DNA from: an uncultured Methanobrevibacter sp.
GTDB taxonomy: Archaea > Methanobacteriota > Methanobacteria > Methanobacteriales > Methanobacteriaceae
NCBI GenBank assembly: GCA_902785855.1
Contig: CADAAJ010000008.1
Location: 1 to 36,735 of the forward strand
Direction of reading: 5' to 3'
Length of the DNA: 36,735 nucleotides
The notes beneath the pieces are model-generated. The model did not search any database, was not told where the DNA came from, and worked only from the letters and a program-made list of their open reading frames with translations. Position 1 is the stretch's first letter. Every line of letters begins with the position of its first letter. Both the position numbers and the translations under genes were made by a program. Positions 14,600 through 22,173 of this stretch are shown here, in pieces.

Positions 14600-16024
14600 A
14601 TGGTTGGAAAATTAAGATTAAATTTAGCTAAATTTTCAGGAAAACTTGCAAGTCAGGCTTCAAAAGTTGGTTTTGGAGGAGGTAAAAGTATTCCTGGTTT
14701 TGTTTTTTCAAAAGTTGGTACTCAGGAAGCTATTAAAGACATGGCTCATGAATTAAAATATGGTTCTATTGTACTGACTGGAACAAACGGTAAAACTACA
14801 ACTACTACTCTTTTAATCAATTTAATGTCTAAAGATTTGCAAATAAGAAAAAGTTATGAAAACAATACTATCAATTCAATAGCTACAGCATTATTAAATC
14901 AGAAAGGTGATTTGGGTATTTTTGAATATGGTATCAGAAATATGGAATATGGAATTCCGGATACAGTTCAAAGACTCCTTGACCCTATTGGTGTTGTATA
15001 TACTACTATTTCTCAGGAACATACACAGGTTAATGGAATTAAAAATCCATTTGATTCATATTATGAAGCTAAAATCTTATTGTCTAAAGAAATGGAAAGA
15101 GGAGTTATTGTTACTAATTGTGATGATCCAAGAACTGCCCTGATTGGAATTAACAAACAGGATGACGTTAAGATTAATTATTATGGAATAGCTATTGATG
15201 ATATTAAAGATTTTGATGCAAAAGCAATTAAATGCCCTAAATGTGGAGAAATACTTGATTATTCCATTAATTTTTTAAATCACAGAGGAATATACTCCTG
15301 TAAATGTGGATTTAAACGTCCGGAACCTAATGTTAAATTGGTTGGTGCTGAATTTAATTCTGATAAGTGGAAATTAACCATTGAAGGTGATTTATTCAAT
15401 TATCCTAAATCTGAAAATATACAATTTAAATTTGATATCACTGTTCCACCATTCGGATTCCACAATATTTATAATACCTTAGCTTCAATTACTGCTTATG
15501 CAACTTTCACTCCTAAGGTTGAAAATATTGAAAAGAATGTTAAAGATTTATTTAACAATCTGGACATGTCTTTTATTCCACCGGGAAGATTTGAAGTTGT
15601 CAGTGTAGGTAATAAATTCATTGGTCTTGGTCAAGGAGATAACGGTGATGCTTTAAAAATCAATGCTATGTTTATGAAACAGTATATTGATGGTGAATTT
15701 GAATTTATTTATACAACTCCTGATGAAAATGAAGAAGAAATATTCAATGACCATTATGATGTTGTAAAAGGCATGAAACCCGACCATGTTATTGTTGTTC
15801 CCGGAAGAACATCTATTTCAAAGGCTGAGGAATATTATAATATAATTAAAAAAGATTTTCCGGATGCTGAATTTTATCCTTTAAGTTCTGAGGAAATGGG
15901 TAAAAGAATTGATAAATTAACTGATCTTGCAGTTAATTCAGATTATGATTATGTTATAATGACTGGTTGTGGTGAAGAACAGGCAATGTGGGAAGAAATT
16001 AAAAAGAATATGATTAATCGATGA
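14600..16024 (+). CDS. murT: MurT-like Mur ligase (DUF1727 type)
   Basis: Mur-ligase family enzyme of 474 residues. The P-loop LTGTNGKTTTTT spans 59-70. A zinc ribbon is inserted in the middle domain: CPKCG near 212-216 and CKCG about 20 residues later, which is a feature of MurT. The C-terminal DUF1727 part follows from about 330. In bacteria MurT works with the glutaminase GatD to amidate the D-glutamate of lipid II. This organism makes pseudomurein, so the natural substrate is probably a pseudomurein precursor peptide; that is inference. No GatD lies next to it, unlike the usual bacterial pair. The gene appears monocistronic and leaderless, and its last 11 bp overlap the convergent gene. 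Confidence 0.85.
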   Translation: MVGKLRLNLAKFSGKLASQASKVGFGGGKSIPGFVFSKVGTQEAIKDMAHELKYGSIVLTGTNGKTTTTTLLINLMSKDLQIRKSYENNTINSIATALLNQKGDLGIFEYGIRNMEYGIPDTVQRLLDPIGVVYTTISQEHTQVNGIKNPFDSYYEAKILLSKEMERGVIVTNCDDPRTALIGINKQDDVKINYYGIAIDDIKDFDAKAIKCPKCGEILDYSINFLNHRGIYSCKCGFKRPEPNVKLVGAEFNSDKWKLTIEGDLFNYPKSENIQFKFDITVPPFGFHNIYNTLASITAYATFTPKVENIEKNVKDLFNNLDMSFIPPGRFEVVSVGNKFIGLGQGDNGDALKINAMFMKQYIDGEFEFIYTTPDENEEEIFNDHYDVVKGMKPDHVIVVPGRTSISKAEEYYNIIKKDFPDAEFYPLSSEEMGKRIDKLTDLAVNSDYDYVIMTGCGEEQAMWEEIKKNMINR

Positions 16025-16496
16025 TTTTATTATCAATTATTTCTTTTAATTTTTTGTAAAAATCCATTTCACTTTTTTCTATTTCTCTAAATGATGCATC
16101 AGCACTGCATCCACATAAATCACAGCTTCCGATAATATAGTCTTTTGAATCTTTTTTTAACAATATTCCAAAAACTCTTTCTTTTTCTTCACTGTATTTA
16201 TCAAATTCATCTTGTGTTAATTTAAAATTAAAATCATCAGTTGAATATATGTCACATTCATTTATAACAGGTATGAATGTCATCATTCCGAGTGTTAAAA
16301 ATACATGTTCGTTTTCAAGTATTTTTAAAACTTTTTCAGCATAGGTGTCTTCATTTTTGATGTTGTATTTTTCAAATTCATTAATATTGTTTGTACCCAT
16401 GTAGTAATTTTCATGAATAACAATTCCAACCAGTTCGGGGTCTACATAATTATTACATGTAGCTTGTATATTTTTAATAGTTTCACTAATATTCAT
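16014..16496 (-). CDS. Uncharacterised protein translationally coupled to ADP-ribosylglycohydrolase
   Basis: A soluble, acidic protein of 160 residues that I do not recognise. Near the end, CDLCGCSADASF offers three close cysteines that might bind metal. The chosen start is the ATG at 16496, preceded by GAGG; it lies 8 bp inside the end of the ADP-ribosylglycohydrolase gene. A longer frame begins at 16559 but would overlap that gene by 74 bp without a ribosome-binding site. The overlap implies coupled translation, so the product may act with the hydrolase, perhaps as partner or substrate. No other context is available. Confidence 0.75.
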   Translation of the reverse strand: MNISETIKNIQATCNNYVDPELVGIVIHENYYMGTNNINEFEKYNIKNEDTYAEKVLKILENEHVFLTLGMMTFIPVINECDIYSTDDFNFKLTQDEFDKYSEEKERVFGILLKKDSKDYIIGSCDLCGCSADASFREIEKSEMDFYKKLKEIIDNKIID

Positions 16497-17412
16497 CACA
16501 AAACGCCTCGTACTTTTCACATAATGAAATGACCTTATCAATTTTAGGAATTTCTTCAATCCAATCTATAGGAATATCTTCAAAACCATAATATATTCCA
16601 CAAAGTCCTCCGCAAATTGCAGCAATAGTATCGGTATCACCACCTAAATTAACTGCCTTTAACACTGCATCCCTATAATTATCTGTGTTTTTTAAACAGT
16701 AAATTACACTTTCAAGTGTGTCAATAACATATCCGCTGCTTTGAATGTTTTCAGTTAATGTATCATTGAAAATTCTTTTAAAATGAATAAGTTCTTCGCA
16801 ATCTCCATAATATTCAATAATTTTCCTGCATGCCTTTTCTATATGCTCATCAATTTTTAAATCATTAATAATCATTGATTTGGCTATTTCTATATATAAT
16901 ACACATGCAATTTGAGATCTTTTATGTGAATGTGTTAGGCCTGAGACGCATTCGATGCTTTCATAATCAATATCTCTGATAAATGCCAGTGGAAGAATTC
17001 TCATAAGTGACCCGTTACCGTTGTCATGAGTTGAATTTCCACCACATTTTATAGCATCAAAACCGTTAATGTATTTCATAAGACTTTTTGAGGTTGTATT
17101 TCCATAATCAAAAGTTTCATTGTATTGTGTGTATTTTGATTTAAAAAACCATTCACAAAACTCATTCATGATGTCTTCATAATCAATAGCTTTTTTATTT
17201 AAAATACTGTTCATTGTAGCTAGTGTCATTGAAGAGTCATCTGACCAAGTTCCTTTTGGCATGTTATATGTTCCGTATTCTCTCATATTTGTAACAGGGT
17301 TATTTTTAAGTGATTCTCTTGAATTAAATTCAACAGGAACTCCTAGTGCATCTCCAACCACTAATCCTATTATTCCGTCTTTTACTTTCATAGATATTTT
17401 TATGTTTTTCAT
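16486..17412 (-). CDS. ADP-ribosylglycohydrolase family protein
   Basis: A 308-residue hydrolase of the DraG/ARH fold, which removes ADP-ribose from proteins or related molecules using two Mg2+ ions. Metal-binding motifs are visible: GDALGVPVEF near 20-29, TWSDDSSM at 55-62 with the paired aspartates D58 and D59, DNGNGSLMR near 128, and GGDTDTIAAICGGLCG near 255-270. The target cannot be predicted; no DraT is in the window. Met8 (MKVKDG) is an alternative start. It heads a two-gene operon with the overlapping 160-residue gene. It diverges from the GNAT gene with only 35 bp between the start codons, so the promoters must overlap. Confidence 0.92.
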   Translation of the reverse strand: MKNIKISMKVKDGIIGLVVGDALGVPVEFNSRESLKNNPVTNMREYGTYNMPKGTWSDDSSMTLATMNSILNKKAIDYEDIMNEFCEWFFKSKYTQYNETFDYGNTTSKSLMKYINGFDAIKCGGNSTHDNGNGSLMRILPLAFIRDIDYESIECVSGLTHSHKRSQIACVLYIEIAKSMIINDLKIDEHIEKACRKIIEYYGDCEELIHFKRIFNDTLTENIQSSGYVIDTLESVIYCLKNTDNYRDAVLKAVNLGGDTDTIAAICGGLCGIYYGFEDIPIDWIEEIPKIDKVISLCEKYEAFCDEY

Positions 17413-17447
17413 TAAATTTAAAATATTTTAAAAACATATTAAAATCA

Positions 17448-17957
17448 ATGATTTTTGATTTGGACAATATAATTTTAAGGCCATGGACAGATAGTGATGC
17501 TGAATGTTTATATCATTTTGCTAAAAATCCTAATGTAGGTCCAATTGCCGGGTGGCCTCCTCATGAAAGTGTTGAGTATAGTTTAAATATAATTAAAACA
17601 GTTTTTTCAAAAAAAGAAACTTATGCTGTTGTTAAAGATAATATTCCAATTGGATGTGTAGGACTCTTGTTTCATCCGGATACCAATCACTGGTGGGGTG
17701 ATAATTCTGCAGAACTTGGATACTGGATTGCAGAGCAATATTGGGGAAATAATTATGCAACTGAAGCATCAGAGTTTTTAATCAAACGTGCATTTGATAA
17801 ATTAAATGTTAATCAGATATTTGCCACATACAGATGTGAAAATTACCGCTCAAAAAGAGTTCTTGAAAAATTAGGTTTTAAATATTACGGTGAGCTGAAT
17901 AATATTGATTATCTGGGAAATGCCTTTAGAGAAATTGCTGTTGTAATTGAAAAATAA
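17448..17957 (+). CDS. GNAT-family N-acetyltransferase (RimJ/RimL-like)
   Basis: Acetyl-CoA-dependent acetyltransferase of 169 residues. It begins with ILRPWTDSDAECLYHFA, the usual first strand and helix of RimJ/RimL-type GNATs. ELGYWIAEQYWGNNYATEAS near 86-105 contains the acetyl-CoA pyrophosphate-binding loop, and ATYRCENYRSKRVLEKLGF near 127-145 is the typical C-terminal motif. The target may be a protein N-terminus or a small amine; sequence does not tell. There is no Shine-Dalgarno, and TTTAAAATA lies about 27 bp upstream, so the message may be leaderless. The promoter of the next gene begins right at its stop codon. Confidence 0.9.
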   Translation: MIFDLDNIILRPWTDSDAECLYHFAKNPNVGPIAGWPPHESVEYSLNIIKTVFSKKETYAVVKDNIPIGCVGLLFHPDTNHWWGDNSAELGYWIAEQYWGNNYATEASEFLIKRAFDKLNVNQIFATYRCENYRSKRVLEKLGFKYYGELNNIDYLGNAFREIAVVIEK

Positions 17958-17965
17958 TTTATATA
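17958..17965 (+). promoter_or_regulatory. TATA box of the zinc-ribbon membrane gene
   Basis: TTTATATA immediately follows the stop codon of the GNAT gene and is centred about 26 bp before the ATG at 17987, with A-rich BRE-like sequence before it. No Shine-Dalgarno is present, so the transcript is probably leaderless. Confidence 0.6.
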
Positions 17966-17986
17966 ATGAAAATGTTAATTTAATCT

Positions 17987-18352
17987 ATGGTTAGAATATG
18001 CAGTAATTGTGAATTTGTAAATCAGGATGATTATGATTTTTGTGCTAAATGCGGTACTCCTTTAGTTAAAGGTGTTGAGCCTAAAAATTTCATTGTTTTT
18101 AAGCCCGAGTCTAATAAAGTCAATAAAAAAGCACTTATTTTTTCTTATATTGTTACTATAGTTTTATCCTGGAGCGGATTTGTAATTGGTCTTATTTCAA
18201 AAAATTCCACTGTTATTACATTCATATTCTTTGGATTTTTTATTCCATTCTACTTACTTCAATCACCAAGAGCGGAAGTTAAAAAACACGGTTATATTCA
18301 GTTAATTATTTCAGCTATTGGTATTGCATGTTCTTTGTATATGTTTATTTAG
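17987..18352 (+). CDS. Zinc-ribbon membrane protein, unknown function
   Basis: A 121-residue protein. The N-terminus is a zinc ribbon (C5, C8, C19, C22 in CSNCEFVNQDDYDFCAKCG), followed by a short linker and about three membrane helices (roughly 49-70, 75-92 and 101-121). This layout of zinc ribbon plus membrane segments is very common in Methanobacteriales and has no known role. Its 3' end overlaps the convergent gene by 4 bp. Confidence 0.8.
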   Translation: MVRICSNCEFVNQDDYDFCAKCGTPLVKGVEPKNFIVFKPESNKVNKKALIFSYIVTIVLSWSGFVIGLISKNSTVITFIFFGFFIPFYLLQSPRAEVKKHGYIQLIISAIGIACSLYMFI

Positions 18353-18843
18353 ACAAAATAAAACTTGATATTACCCATTAAAATTTGAATCGGAACTGCA
18401 AATATATTAAATCCACCATCATTCATAGCCTGTTGTGAAGCAGGACCTCTGTCATAGCCTTGGCCCCAGTCATAACTTCTAATATTATCAACAACACCTG
18501 AACCAAACATACCGTCTGCTGCATCATTATTAATACTTACAATAAGATGTGGTGTGAAATTATAAGTATAGCTTATAATATCTCTTGCTGCACCATAAGG
18601 ATCTTCCGGTCTGTCAAGATGGATATTATGTAATGTCTGGCCCTGACTGTTAAATGAACTTCCGGGATATATCCATTCAAATCCGCCAATTATACTCCAG
18701 CTTGCAGCCATATCAATACCTGGAGTTGCTTCAGATGTATCTTCGCCAATTATTAAAATAGGGCTTGTTATTGTAAATAATAGTGAGATAACAATAATTA
18801 TAACTATTCCTAATAATATCTTTTTTTTAGCACTCATTACCAT
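18349..18843 (-). CDS. Membrane-anchored extracellular protein, unknown
   Basis: A protein of 164 residues. Residues 7-32 form one hydrophobic helix (ILLGIVIIIVISLLFTITSP) after a basic start, so it is either a signal anchor or a signal peptide. The remainder is soluble and probably outside the cell, with aromatic- and Gly/Asp-rich segments such as SYDWGQGYDRGP. I recognise no domain. Met3 (ATG at 18837) is an alternative start. TATTTATTA about 28 bp upstream suggests a leaderless transcript. It faces the prs gene across an 82-bp divergent region. Confidence 0.7.
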   Translation of the reverse strand: MVMSAKKKILLGIVIIIVISLLFTITSPILIIGEDTSEATPGIDMAASWSIIGGFEWIYPGSSFNSQGQTLHNIHLDRPEDPYGAARDIISYTYNFTPHLIVSINNDAADGMFGSGVVDNIRSYDWGQGYDRGPASQQAMNDGGFNIFAVPIQILMGNIKFYFV

Positions 18844-18925
18844 TTTATTTAAATTCGGCTAATAAATAATTAACCTTTTTAATTATCAAAAATAAATATA
18901 TGATTATTAAAATTTTGGTGATATT

Positions 18926-19840
18926 GTGATAATCGGTGGTTCATCCTCACAAGACTTAGCAGCTCATGTTGCTCGTGAACTCAATGAAGAATTATGTTAT
19001 GTTGAAACTAAAAAATTTCCTGATGGAGAAAGATATTTAAGAATTAACGGTGAAATATCTGATGAAGTAACTGTAATTCAGTCTACTGGATATCCTCAGG
19101 ATGAAAATTTAATGGAATTACTCTTTATTATTTCCAATCTTAAAGATTTGGGAGCAAAAAAAGTTAAAGTTGTTGTTCCATATATGGGATATGCAAGACA
19201 GGAAAAACGTTTTAATCCTGGAGAAACTGTTTCAGCTAAAATTGTATGTGATTTAATTCAAGCAGCAGGTGCTGATGAATTTATAACATTTAATATTCAT
19301 GAAGAATGTGTTTTAAACTTTTTCGATATTCCTGCAAGAAATATATCTGCAATGCCTGCAATTGCAGAGTATTTGGATAAAAAATTCTTTAAAAAAGAAA
19401 CTGCAAAACCATTAATAATAGCTCCGGATAAAGGTGCATACGGATTTGCACAGGAAATATCTGAAATTATCGGATGTGACTGTACTTACTTAACTAAAGT
19501 CAGATTAGGTCCTGATAAAGTTGAAACCAAAATAGTTGATGTTAGATGTGACAGTGAAAGTGAAAACACAGTAAATGTTGATAATGTAAAAGGAATGCAT
19601 GCAATTATTATTGATGATATTATTGCAACCGGAGGAACAATTGTTAATGCAATCAATATTTTAAAACAGTACGGTGCTGAATCAGTTGATGTATGTTGTG
19701 TTCATCCAATTTTAACAAATAATGGTGCTACAAGAATCTATGCAGCAGGAGCAAATAAAATTATTGGAACAAATACTTTATCATCTGATACTTCCCGTGT
19801 ATCAATTGCAAAAGCAATTGCTGATGCACTGAGGGATTAA
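18926..19840 (+). CDS. prs: Ribose-phosphate pyrophosphokinase (PRPP synthase)
   Basis: Transfers pyrophosphate from ATP to ribose 5-phosphate to give PRPP for nucleotide, histidine and tryptophan synthesis, and in methanogens for methanopterin. Length 304 residues, normal for the archaeal form. Visible motifs: KKFPDGERYLRI near 34, YMGYARQEKRF near 90-100, the APDKGAYGFA loop near 170 and the PRPP-binding IIIDDIIATGGTIV near 229-242. The GTG at 18926 is the start, set by GGTGAT at 18917-18922. It is followed 1 bp later by the small unknown gene and then uvrB, an apparent operon. Confidence 0.96.
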   Translation: MIIGGSSSQDLAAHVARELNEELCYVETKKFPDGERYLRINGEISDEVTVIQSTGYPQDENLMELLFIISNLKDLGAKKVKVVVPYMGYARQEKRFNPGETVSAKIVCDLIQAAGADEFITFNIHEECVLNFFDIPARNISAMPAIAEYLDKKFFKKETAKPLIIAPDKGAYGFAQEISEIIGCDCTYLTKVRLGPDKVETKIVDVRCDSESENTVNVDNVKGMHAIIIDDIIATGGTIVNAINILKQYGAESVDVCCVHPILTNNGATRIYAAGANKIIGTNTLSSDTSRVSIAKAIADALRD

Positions 19841-19841
19841 G

Positions 19842-20132
19842 ATGGATAAAGAATCAATTAAAAAAGAACTTGTTGACAAATCAAATAATATTCTTGCAAA
19901 ATACTCAGAACCTGATATTGTTGAAAGTGTTTCTGTAATGAATATGGCTTCCAAAACAGTATTTTTAGGTTCTCTTAGAGTTTATAATGAAAAAATTGCA
20001 GGAGATATTAAAAAAGATTTAAAAAATCAGTTTGATAATTATGGTGAGTTAACAATACGGGATGAAAAGGTTGTTCCGTGTTGTTCTGCCAATTATATTC
20101 ATATTAGCTTTAACATATCAGTAATTAATTAG
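19842..20132 (+). CDS. Small uncharacterised protein between prs and uvrB
   Basis: A soluble protein of 96 residues that I do not recognise. It has a helical first half and a strand-rich second half containing VPCCSAN, a Cys pair. There is no signal peptide and no membrane helix. The ATG at 19842 is 1 bp after the prs stop, with GAGGG upstream inside prs, and its stop is 5 bp before uvrB. It is therefore tightly embedded in the prs-uvrB operon. A role in nucleotide metabolism or repair is only suggested by position. Confidence 0.75.
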   Translation: MDKESIKKELVDKSNNILAKYSEPDIVESVSVMNMASKTVFLGSLRVYNEKIAGDIKKDLKNQFDNYGELTIRDEKVVPCCSANYIHISFNISVIN

Positions 20133-20137
20133 ATATC

Positions 20138-22099
20138 ATGAAAGAATTCAAATTAAATTCACCTTATAAACCTTTAGGTGATCAGCCAAAAGCCATTAAC
20201 TCATTAGCTGATGGAATAAATGATGGTGTTAAGGAACAAACACTTTTAGGTGTAACTGGTTCCGGTAAGACTTTTACAATGGCAAATGTTATTGAAAAAG
20301 TTCAAAAACCAACTCTTGTTATATCTCACAATAAAACATTAGCTGCACAACTGTATGAAGAATTCAAAGAATTTTTCCCGAATAATGCAGTTGAATATTT
20401 TGTCAGCTATTATGATTACTATCAGCCTGAAGCTTATGTGCCTCGTACAGATACTTTTATTGATAAGGAAGCTTCTATCAATGATGATATTGATATAATG
20501 AGACATTCTGCAACACAATCCTTACTTTCGAGAGATGATGTTATTGTAGTAAGTAGTGTAAGCTGTATTTATGGTATTGGTTCTCCAGAAGACTATGGTG
20601 AATTTGCATTTGGTATAAATGTGGGAGATATTTACGACCGCTCTGAAATAATTGCCCGTCTTGTATTTATGCAGTATGAGAGAAATGATATAGAATTTGA
20701 CAGGGGTCAGTTCAGAGTACGTGGGGATGTTATTGAGATAAACCCGGTTCATGGAACACCACCAATAAGAATTGAACTTTTCGGCGATGAAATTGATGCC
20801 ATCAGCTTAATCGATAAGGTTACAGGTAAAAAACAGGAATCACTTAAAAGATATATGATTTTCCCTGCAAAGCACTTTGTTGTTGGTCAGGATAAAATGG
20901 ACACAGCTATTTCAAAAATAACTCAGGAATTAGATGAAAGACTTTCTGAGTTAAATGCCACAGGAAAACTCCTGGAAGCACAAAGACTTGAGCAGAGAAC
21001 CCGTTTTGATGTTGAAATGCTTAGGGAAATGGGATACTGTCCGGGTGTTGAGAATTATTCAATGCATTTATCAGGACGTAAATGGGGAGAAAAACCATAT
21101 TCACTATTAAAATACTTCCCTGATGATTTTTTAACAATAATTGATGAATCTCATGTAACTGTTCCTCAAATTAGAGGAATGTATAACGGAGACAGAGCAC
21201 GTAAAGAAACATTGGTAGAACATGGTTTCAGATTACCTTCTGCTAAAGAAAACAGACCTTTAAGATTTGATGAATTTGAATCATCAGTTAATCAGGTTAT
21301 TTATGTATCAGCTACTCCAGGTCAATATGAACTTTCAAAATCTAGAAATGTTGTAGAACAGATTATAAGACCGACTGGTCTGGTTGATCCTGAAGTTTTA
21401 ATAAGGCCGGTTACAGGCCAAGTTGAAGATTTACTTAGTGAAGTTCAACTTACAGCTAAAAAAGATGAAAGAGTACTTGTTACTACATTAACCAAAAGAA
21501 TGGCAGAAGATTTAACTGATTACTATGCAAGAATTGGTGTTAAAGTCAGATATATGCACTCTGAAATAGATACACTTGAGAGAATTGAAATTGTTGATGA
21601 TTTAAGAAGAGGTAAATTTGATGTATTGGTTGGTGTAAATTTACTTCGTGAAGGATTGGATTTACCTGAAGTATCTTTAGTAGCTATTTTGGATGCAGAT
21701 AAGGAAGGATTTTTAAGAAATGAAACTTCATTGATACAGACTATCGGAAGGGCCGCTAGAAATGTTAATGGTCGTGTAATAATGTATGTTGATGATATGA
21801 CTGATTCTGTTAAAAATGCATATGATATTACACTTAAAAGACGTAAATTACAAATGAAATACAATGAAGTTCATGGTATCACTCCAAAAACAACTCAAAG
21901 AACATTAAAAGAAAAATCTGAAGTTGAAGAAAAATATGAATCATTAGGTTCTGATATTTCTAAAATACCAAAAGATGAGCTTGCTTTGTTGATTAAGGAT
22001 GTTGAAAATGATATGAAGGATGCTGCTGAAAGACTTGATTTTGAAAGGGCAGCTGAACTTAGAAATAAACTTTATGCTTTAAAAGGAATGGATAAATAG
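20138..22099 (+). CDS. uvrB: Excinuclease ABC subunit B
   Basis: DNA helicase-like damage-verification subunit of UvrABC nucleotide excision repair, 653 residues, full length. Walker A GVTGSGKT is at 38-45. The beta-hairpin that probes the damaged strand is in [20 protein letters not shown] near 90-109. Helicase motifs [21 protein letters not shown] and QTIGRAARN are present. The C-terminal UVR motif ([20 protein letters not shown], about 626-645) binds UvrC. The system is of bacterial origin in archaea. There is no Shine-Dalgarno before the ATG, so it may depend on translation of the preceding gene 5 bp upstream. uvrA follows 74 bp later. Confidence 0.97.
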   Translation: MKEFKLNSPYKPLGDQPKAINSLADGINDGVKEQTLLGVTGSGKTFTMANVIEKVQKPTLVISHNKTLAAQLYEEFKEFFPNNAVEYFVSYYDYYQPEAYVPRTDTFIDKEASINDDIDIMRHSATQSLLSRDDVIVVSSVSCIYGIGSPEDYGEFAFGINVGDIYDRSEIIARLVFMQYERNDIEFDRGQFRVRGDVIEINPVHGTPPIRIELFGDEIDAISLIDKVTGKKQESLKRYMIFPAKHFVVGQDKMDTAISKITQELDERLSELNATGKLLEAQRLEQRTRFDVEMLREMGYCPGVENYSMHLSGRKWGEKPYSLLKYFPDDFLTIIDESHVTVPQIRGMYNGDRARKETLVEHGFRLPSAKENRPLRFDEFESSVNQVIYVSATPGQYELSKSRNVVEQIIRPTGLVDPEVLIRPVTGQVEDLLSEVQLTAKKDERVLVTTLTKRMAEDLTDYYARIGVKVRYMHSEIDTLERIEIVDDLRRGKFDVLVGVNLLREGLDLPEVSLVAILDADKEGFLRNETSLIQTIGRAARNVNGRVIMYVDDMTDSVKNAYDITLKRRKLQMKYNEVHGITPKTTQRTLKEKSEVEEKYESLGSDISKIPKDELALLIKDVENDMKDAAERLDFERAAELRNKLYALKGMDK

Positions 22100-22143
22100 T
22101 TTAATTAATTTTGATAATTTCTTATCATTTACTCTCTAAAGTA

Positions 22144-22151
22144 TTTTATAT
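22144..22151 (+). promoter_or_regulatory. TATA box of uvrA
   Basis: TTTTATAT is centred about 26 bp before the ATG at 22174, with no Shine-Dalgarno in between. uvrA thus probably has its own leaderless transcript, in addition to any read-through from the prs-uvrB operon. Confidence 0.55.
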
Positions 22152-22173
22152 GTTGTAATTCTAATAAATTATT

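Noticed and set aside
16497-16559. Longer start for the 160-residue gene (MKKFLKLIRSFHYVK...)
   Set aside because: It would overlap the ADP-ribosylglycohydrolase by 74 bp and lacks a ribosome-binding site, while ATG 16496 has GAGG upstream.
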